Of a stretch of 64,000 nucleotides of DNA, positions 59,266-64,000 are shown one piece after another. Under the pieces are notes generated by a model. It was not told the DNA's origin, searched no databases, and saw nothing but the letters and a program-made list of their open reading frames with translations. The first letter of the stretch is position 1. Each line of letters begins with the position of its first letter. Source of the stretch: Pseudomonas sp. MWU13-2105. GTDB lineage: Bacteria; Pseudomonadota; Gammaproteobacteria; Pseudomonadales; Pseudomonadaceae. A program made the position numbers and the translations under genes. The stretch lies in NCBI RefSeq assembly GCF_023242315.1, contig NZ_JALLIY010000004.1, positions 327,367 through 391,366 on the forward strand. Direction: 5' to 3'.

Positions 59266-60003
59266 ATGAGAACCCGTAGCTCCGTAAAACTGTTGCTGGC
59301 CGGTACCTTCCCGTTGGCGCTTTCTGCTTGTGGTGCGTCCCAGGACACCGTTGCCGTCAACACGAAGAGCAACTTCAAATCGGTCGAGGAGTGCGTGGCG
59401 GCGAAAGTGCCGGTGGAGGTCTGCTCCGACGCCTTCATGCAGGCGCTGGCCGATCACCGGCGTATCGCGCCGACCTATGACGACCAGGCCTCCTGCGACA
59501 GCGACTTCGTTCCCGGCTATTGCCAGGTCACCCCGGACGGCAAGTACATGCCAAAGATGGGCGGTTTCGAGCTGGCGATGTCTGGCGATGTGCCACGCAA
59601 GGACCTTGAACAGGCCCAGCAGGCAGCCGCGCAGTCGGGCAATGGTGGCGGCGGTGGGAGTGGCGGTCTGCTGACCGGGTTGTTGCTGGGCAATCTGCTC
59701 AGCAACAGCGGTGGCGGCGGGCGCTACTATTCCCAACCGATCTACGACAGTCGCGACAATCGCGGTAGCTATGGTAGTTCGACGCTGTCGCAGCAGATCG
59801 AGCAGGGCAAGTCGTTCAGCCGTTCGACCCAGGCCCGCAGCAGTTCCACCAACACCTACACCCCGGCGACCCTCGGCAAGAGCCTGGGCAGCGGTTCTGG
59901 CTCGGTGTCCTCGACGGTCTCGCGCGGCGGTTTCGGTAGCCAGGCGACCGCGCGCAGCGGCTGGGGCGGCAAGAGCAGCGGCATCTTCAGTTCCGGTGGT
60001 TGA
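59266..60003 (+). CDS. yjfM: YjfM-like DUF1190 lipoprotein
   Basis: 245 residues. Lipoprotein signal with lipobox LSAC (C22). The mature protein has a Cys-containing globular part (SVEECVAAKVPVEVCSDAF, ASCDSDFVPGYCQV; five Cys in all) and a low-complexity Gly/Ser tail (~125-245) with many Gly runs. Probably envelope anchored, partner of the DUF350 protein. Confidence 0.85.
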   Translation: MRTRSSVKLLLAGTFPLALSACGASQDTVAVNTKSNFKSVEECVAAKVPVEVCSDAFMQALADHRRIAPTYDDQASCDSDFVPGYCQVTPDGKYMPKMGGFELAMSGDVPRKDLEQAQQAAAQSGNGGGGGSGGLLTGLLLGNLLSNSGGGGRYYSQPIYDSRDNRGSYGSSTLSQQIEQGKSFSRSTQARSSSTNTYTPATLGKSLGSGSGSVSSTVSRGGFGSQATARSGWGGKSSGIFSSGG

Positions 60004-60017
60004 GGGGAGCGGGCAGG

Positions 60018-61175
60018 GTGAAAAAAATCGGTATCGAAGAGCGCCCCTACTGGCGTGAACGCGTCGAGCGCGAAGGTTTTGCTTTCCACACCATTGGTGG
60101 CGAGCGCTATTGGGATGAGCGCGGTTATTACCTGTTCACCGAAGAGCAGGTCAGCCGCGACCTGGAAGCGCCGACCAAGGCATTGCATGACCTGTGCCTG
60201 GATGTGGTCGAGCGCGTCGTTGACAGCGAAGAGCTGCTGGCGAGCCTGGCCATACCGCCGGCGTTTTTCGATCTGGTCCGCGACTCATGGAAGCAAGGGC
60301 ATCCGCATTTGTACGGACGTTTCGACCTGGCGTATGACGGCAGCGGTCCGGCCAAGTGCCTGGAAGCCAATTACGACACGCCTACCAGTCTGCTCGAAGC
60401 CGGCTCCGTGCAGTTGCTCTGGCTTGAGGAGCAGATCGCCCGGGGGGGACTGCCGGCGCAGGCGAATCAGTTCAACACCATTGCCGAGGATCTGGTCAGG
60501 GCCTTCGCCGCGTTTCCGCCCGGCGGGGCGTTCTACTTCTCGGCCATGTCGGGTTCGCAGGAGGATCGCGGAACCACCGACTTCCTGCGCAAGATGGCCG
60601 CGCATGCGGGGATCGAGGCGCGGCATATCGACATCGAGGATATCGGCCTCACCGCCCAGGGCCGCTTTGTCGACCTGGACGGGCGCTGGATCGAGCGGTT
60701 GTTCAAACTGCATGCCTGGGAGCATATCTTCCATGAGGAGTTCGGCCAGGCCGTGTCCGGCTGTGATACCCAGTTTGTCGAACCAGCGTGGAAAGCCATT
60801 GTCAGTAACAAAGGCATATTGCCGCTGCTGTGGAAATTCCACGAAGGCCATCCCAACCTGCTGCCTGCCTACGTCGACCAGAATCCGCAGCGACCGGTGC
60901 CCAGGGGCTGGGTGCGCAAACCGTTCTTTTCCCGCGAGGGGGCGAACATCGAGATCCGTACCGGCGATAATCAGGTGGTGGTCGAAGATGGGCCTTACAC
61001 TGATGCGCCTTACATCCTGCAGGCGTTTTCCCCGTTGCCGAAGTTCGGCGACAGCTACACCGTGATCGGTTCATGGGTGGTGGGGGATGTCGCGGCCGGG
61101 ATCGGTATTCGCGAAGACGACAGCCTGATTACCAGGGACAGCAGTCGATTCCTGCCCCACGTTGTCCTGGGCTGA
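60018..61175 (+). CDS. yjfC: Glutathionylspermidine-synthase-like ATP-grasp ligase (YjfC-like)
   Basis: 385 residues from GTG 60018 (SD GGAG). It starts with KKIGIEERPYWRERVEREG and shows the synthetase-type substrate loop GSGPAKCLEANYDTPTSLLEAG, NPLLWKFHEGHPNLLPA-type ATP site and the C-terminal GWVRKPFFSREGANIEI and SWVVGDVAAGIGIRED. There is no amidase domain. Related enzymes form amide bonds with spermidine; the substrate of the YjfC branch is unknown. Confidence 0.88.
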   Translation: MKKIGIEERPYWRERVEREGFAFHTIGGERYWDERGYYLFTEEQVSRDLEAPTKALHDLCLDVVERVVDSEELLASLAIPPAFFDLVRDSWKQGHPHLYGRFDLAYDGSGPAKCLEANYDTPTSLLEAGSVQLLWLEEQIARGGLPAQANQFNTIAEDLVRAFAAFPPGGAFYFSAMSGSQEDRGTTDFLRKMAAHAGIEARHIDIEDIGLTAQGRFVDLDGRWIERLFKLHAWEHIFHEEFGQAVSGCDTQFVEPAWKAIVSNKGILPLLWKFHEGHPNLLPAYVDQNPQRPVPRGWVRKPFFSREGANIEIRTGDNQVVVEDGPYTDAPYILQAFSPLPKFGDSYTVIGSWVVGDVAAGIGIREDDSLITRDSSRFLPHVVLG

Positions 61176-61301
61176 TCGACCTGTCTATCCCGGGTTTTTC
61201 CGCAGGTCGGGGCGCTTCTGGTATAAAGCGGGATCGTTTTGCGGTCCCAGAGCGGTCGCCGAGTGCTGTTGAAACCATTCATTTAGCTGCAAGGTAATGT
61301 C

Positions 61302-62159
61302 ATGACTGAACGTCCCGAAGAGCCTGGTCAGGGCTCCGACGCCGAAAGCCTGCTGCCCATCGACGAACATGTCGAAGAAGGGCATGACGCCAACGGCCAG
61401 AAAGTCCGCCATCGCGGTATCTATCTGTTGCCGAACCTGTTCACCACCGCGAACCTGTTCGCCGGTTTCTACGCCATCATCAGTGCGATGAGTGCGCAGA
61501 GTGCCGCGAGTGCCGGGGACCCGGCGGGGGCGAGCAAGTATTTCGCGTTTTCCGCCATCGCGATCTTCGTTGCCATGGTGCTCGACGGCCTCGACGGGCG
61601 CGTGGCGCGCATGACCAATACCCAGAGTGCTTTCGGCGCCGAGTATGACTCGCTGTCCGATATGGTCGCCTTTGGTGTCGCCCCGGCACTGTTGGCATTC
61701 GGCTGGGCGCTGGGGGATATGGGCAAGGTCGGCTGGATGGTCGCCTTCATCTATGTGGCCGGCGCGGCGTTGCGTCTGGCGCGCTTCAATACCCAGGTCG
61801 GGACTGCCGACAAGCGCTACTTCATCGGCCTGGCCAGCCCGGCGGCGGCTGGGGTGGTGGCGGGTACGGTATGGGCATTCAGCGACTATGGGATCCAGGG
61901 TTCGAAGATGTCGTTCCTGGTGGCCTTGCTGGTGGCGGCGGCCGGGATGCTGATGGTCAGCAACATCAAGTACAACAGCTTCAAGGAGCTGGATCTCAAG
62001 GGGCGCGTGCCGTTTGTGGCGATTCTCGCCGTGGTTCTGGTGTTCGCCGTGGTGTTCAGCGATCCGCCGCGCATCCTGTTGCTGATTTTCCTCGCCTATG
62101 CGGCCTCGGGTCCCATCCAGTACCTGTTGCATCTTCGTCGGCACAAAGCAGGCGAGTGA
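61302..62159 (+). CDS. pssA: CDP-diacylglycerol-serine O-phosphatidyltransferase
   Basis: Makes phosphatidylserine, precursor of phosphatidylethanolamine. 285 residues: cytosolic N-terminus (~1-40), then helices with the CDP-OH-P motif DGLDGRVARMTNTQSAFGAE and YDSLSD near 95-120 carrying the catalytic/metal Asp. Multi-pass integral type, unlike E. coli PssA. It follows the yjf operon by 126 bases on the same strand. Confidence 0.95.
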   Translation: MTERPEEPGQGSDAESLLPIDEHVEEGHDANGQKVRHRGIYLLPNLFTTANLFAGFYAIISAMSAQSAASAGDPAGASKYFAFSAIAIFVAMVLDGLDGRVARMTNTQSAFGAEYDSLSDMVAFGVAPALLAFGWALGDMGKVGWMVAFIYVAGAALRLARFNTQVGTADKRYFIGLASPAAAGVVAGTVWAFSDYGIQGSKMSFLVALLVAAAGMLMVSNIKYNSFKELDLKGRVPFVAILAVVLVFAVVFSDPPRILLLIFLAYAASGPIQYLLHLRRHKAGE

Positions 62160-62222
62160 TGTAATTTCCCGCGGACTCCGTAGTCTATTGGTGCATCAGT
62201 CCTCCAATGCTACGGAGTTGCC

Positions 62223-63236
62223 ATGCTCATCAAGCTTCCCAAGCGATCCGATTGCCAAGAATCGGATATCACCCCCGAATCCCTCTATTTCTCCCGTCGT
62301 GCAGTACTCGGTGCCTCCGTTGCCGCGCTGGCGATCGGCAGTCTGCCGCGTTGGTCCGGTGCCGCCGAGGCGGCGCGTTATGCCGAAGTGGAGGCGGGAA
62401 ACGCGCCGTCCTGGTTTAGCGGGAAGCTGGCCGAGACTAAATGGGGCGCCGTGACGGTCAAGGGGGAGGCGATTACCCCGTACAAGGATGCGACCCACTA
62501 CAACAACTTCTATGAGTTCGGTACCGACAAGGGCGATCCGGCGCAGAACGCCGGCAGCCTGAAAACCGAACCCTGGTCGGTGGTGGTGGATGGTGAAGTC
62601 GGCAAGCCGGGACGTTATGCCCTGGAAGACTTCATGAAGCCTTACCAGTTGGAGGAGCGGATCTATCGGCTGCGCTGTGTCGAGGCCTGGTCCATGGTGA
62701 TTCCCTGGATCGGCTTCCCCATCTCGGCGTTGCTCAAGCAGGTCGAGCCGACTTCGAAGGCCAGGTACATTCGCTTCGAAACCCTGCAGGACCCCAAGAG
62801 CATGCCGGGCCAGCGCTCCGGATTTGCCCTGATTGACTGGCCCTATGTGGAAGGCTTGCGGCTGGACGAGGCGATGAACCCCTTGGCAATTCTGGCGGTG
62901 GGCATGTATGGGCGGGAACTGCCGAATCAGAACGGCGCGCCGTTGCGTCTGGTGGTGCCGTGGAAGTATGGGTTCAAGAGTGTGAAATCCATTGTCCGCA
63001 TCAGCCTGGTGGAAGAGCAGCCCAAGACCACCTGGCAAAGCATTGCCTCGGATGAGTATGGCTTCTATGCCAATGTGAATCCCACCGTCGACCATCCGCG
63101 CTGGACCCAGGCCCGGGAGCGGCGTTTGCCCAGCGGACTGCTCAGTCCCAATGTGCGCGAGACGCAGATGTTCAACGGCTACTCGGATGAGGTTGCCTCT
63201 TTATATAGTGGCCTGGATCTGCGGAAGAACTACTGA
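62223..63236 (+). CDS. msrP: Protein-methionine-sulfoxide reductase catalytic subunit MsrP
   Basis: Periplasmic molybdopterin enzyme that repairs oxidised methionine. 337 residues. Tat signal with [20 protein letters not shown] (twin Arg at 25-26). The molybdenum Cys is in [28 protein letters not shown] also matches the family. Overlaps msrQ by one base (TGATG). Confidence 0.96.
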   Translation: MLIKLPKRSDCQESDITPESLYFSRRAVLGASVAALAIGSLPRWSGAAEAARYAEVEAGNAPSWFSGKLAETKWGAVTVKGEAITPYKDATHYNNFYEFGTDKGDPAQNAGSLKTEPWSVVVDGEVGKPGRYALEDFMKPYQLEERIYRLRCVEAWSMVIPWIGFPISALLKQVEPTSKARYIRFETLQDPKSMPGQRSGFALIDWPYVEGLRLDEAMNPLAILAVGMYGRELPNQNGAPLRLVVPWKYGFKSVKSIVRISLVEEQPKTTWQSIASDEYGFYANVNPTVDHPRWTQARERRLPSGLLSPNVRETQMFNGYSDEVASLYSGLDLRKNY

Positions 63237-63862
63237 TGCGCTATCCGTTCTGGCGTGTGGGCGTCTTCATTGCGATGGCGATCTGGCCGTTGCTCTGGTT
63301 GTATCAGGCCTGGAGCCTGGCCCTGGGGCCGGATCCGGGAAAGGTCATGGTTGATCGGTTGGGCTTGGGGACGCTGGTTCTGTTGCAGGTGACCTTGGGC
63401 ATGACGCCATTGCAGAAACTCAGTGGCTGGCCGGGCTGGATCGCGGTGCGACGCCAACTGGGTTTGTGGTGTTTTGCCTATGTGGTCCTGCATCTGGCGG
63501 CTTACCTGGTGTTCGTACTCGGATTGGACTGGTCGCAGTTGGTTGTCGAGTTGCGCAAGCGGCCTTACATCATTGTCGGGGCGTTGGGTTTTCTCGCTTT
63601 GTTGGCGCTTTCGGTGACGTCGAACCGTTACAGCCAGCGTCGCCTGGGTACGCGTTGGAAGAAGTTGCACCGGCTGGTCTATGTGATTCTCGGGTTGGGG
63701 CTGCTGCATATGTTGTGGATCGTGCGGGCTGATCTGAAGGAGTGGACGGTGTATGCCGCTATCGGTGCGTTGCTGTTGGTGTTGCGTATCCCTGTGGTGG
63801 CGCGTCGAATTCCTCGCCTGGTGGCAAAAAAGCCGCTCTCCACAACAACGCGGTCCCTGTAG
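63236..63862 (+). CDS. msrQ: Heme-binding membrane subunit MsrQ
   Basis: Passes electrons from quinone to MsrP. 208 residues with about six helices of the ferric-reductase-like fold. Candidate heme ligands are His in [12 protein letters not shown] (~84) and in [20 protein letters not shown] (~144 and ~160). Coupled to msrP. Confidence 0.94.
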   Translation: MRYPFWRVGVFIAMAIWPLLWLYQAWSLALGPDPGKVMVDRLGLGTLVLLQVTLGMTPLQKLSGWPGWIAVRRQLGLWCFAYVVLHLAAYLVFVLGLDWSQLVVELRKRPYIIVGALGFLALLALSVTSNRYSQRRLGTRWKKLHRLVYVILGLGLLHMLWIVRADLKEWTVYAAIGALLLVLRIPVVARRIPRLVAKKPLSTTTRSL

Positions 63863-63958
63863 GCGCCGGCTTGCGGGTGATGGCGTCCTTGAGGCCGCTA
63901 AAAGCTTCGCGGAGCTTGTCGGATCGCCGCACCGCCGCGAAGGCGCCAGTTCAGGCAC
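63858..63958. repeat. Scrambled REP-like sequence
   Basis: TGTAGGCGCCGGCTTGCGGGTGATGG begins at 63858, overlapping the msrQ end. It then contains GCTAAAAGCTTCGCGG (63897-63912), which is the same as in the REPIN at 32632, but the flanking arms do not pair. A decayed or recombined REP remnant. Confidence 0.45.
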
Positions 63959-64000
63959 CGCAAAACCCGGGTTTTCACACTGTTTTTGACCTTTATGACT

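Overview
The window is a GC-rich chromosomal segment from a Pseudomonas of the fluorescens lineage. Gene order from carB to msrQ follows the PA4756-PA4691 region of P. aeruginosa as I remember it. Lineage markers include CbrAB with the crcZ sRNA, a PrrF-type iron sRNA, LpoP next to PBP1B, and fluorescens-type REPIN repeats. Species cannot be fixed from the sequence alone. There is no rRNA, prophage, insertion sequence, integron or CRISPR array; nearly everything is core genome, and the unusual content lies in regulation and in poorly understood small operons.

Region 1 (1-20.1 kb, mostly + strand) is housekeeping: carAB-greA-DUF4149; yhbY divergent from rlmE-ftsH-folP-glmM-tpiA-secG; tRNA-Leu(GAG) and initiator tRNA-fMet; then rimP-nusA-infB-rbfA-truB-rpsO-pnp. 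It covers pyrimidine/arginine precursor supply, transcript elongation, ribosome maturation, translation initiation and RNA turnover.

Region 2 (20.2-34.6 kb) starts with a BON-domain exported protein behind a candidate sigma-54/IHF promoter. It continues on the minus strand with a periplasmic small protein and an AsmA-like DUF748 giant, an RlmI-type methyltransferase, an MpaB-type oxygenase, acetyl-CoA synthetase, pgi, panD-panC-panB, folK and pcnB. Two near-twin 74-bp REPINs flank the pgi-pan block.

Region 3 (34.8-41.5 kb, minus strand) is the carbon-control locus: cbrX-cbrA-cbrB-crcZ, with gluQRS and dksA upstream. The crcZ sRNA has a sigma-54 promoter, GTTAC/GTAAC activator repeats and six A-rich Hfq/Crc motifs. 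Similar motifs overlap the ribosome-binding regions of cbrX and of acs, suggesting a local feedback circuit.

Region 4 (41.9-48.7 kb) has an aminotransferase-sfsA pair, a Rieske protein, deoC, a Fur-controlled PrrF sRNA, a cyclic-nucleotide-binding protein, a TfoX-C protein, a pentapeptide-repeat protein and an APH/P-loop kinase fusion.

Region 5 (48.8-56.6 kb) contains mrcB-lpoP-yqcC, a DUF4124 protein, and ilvI-ilvH-ilvC behind a long leader.

Region 6 (56.6-64.0 kb) contains a six-gene yjfIJKLMC-type operon (DUF2170, PspA-like, DUF2491, DUF350, DUF1190 lipoprotein, glutathionylspermidine-synthase-like ATP-grasp), then pssA and msrPQ. The yjf operon is the best candidate here for an incompletely described biological system.
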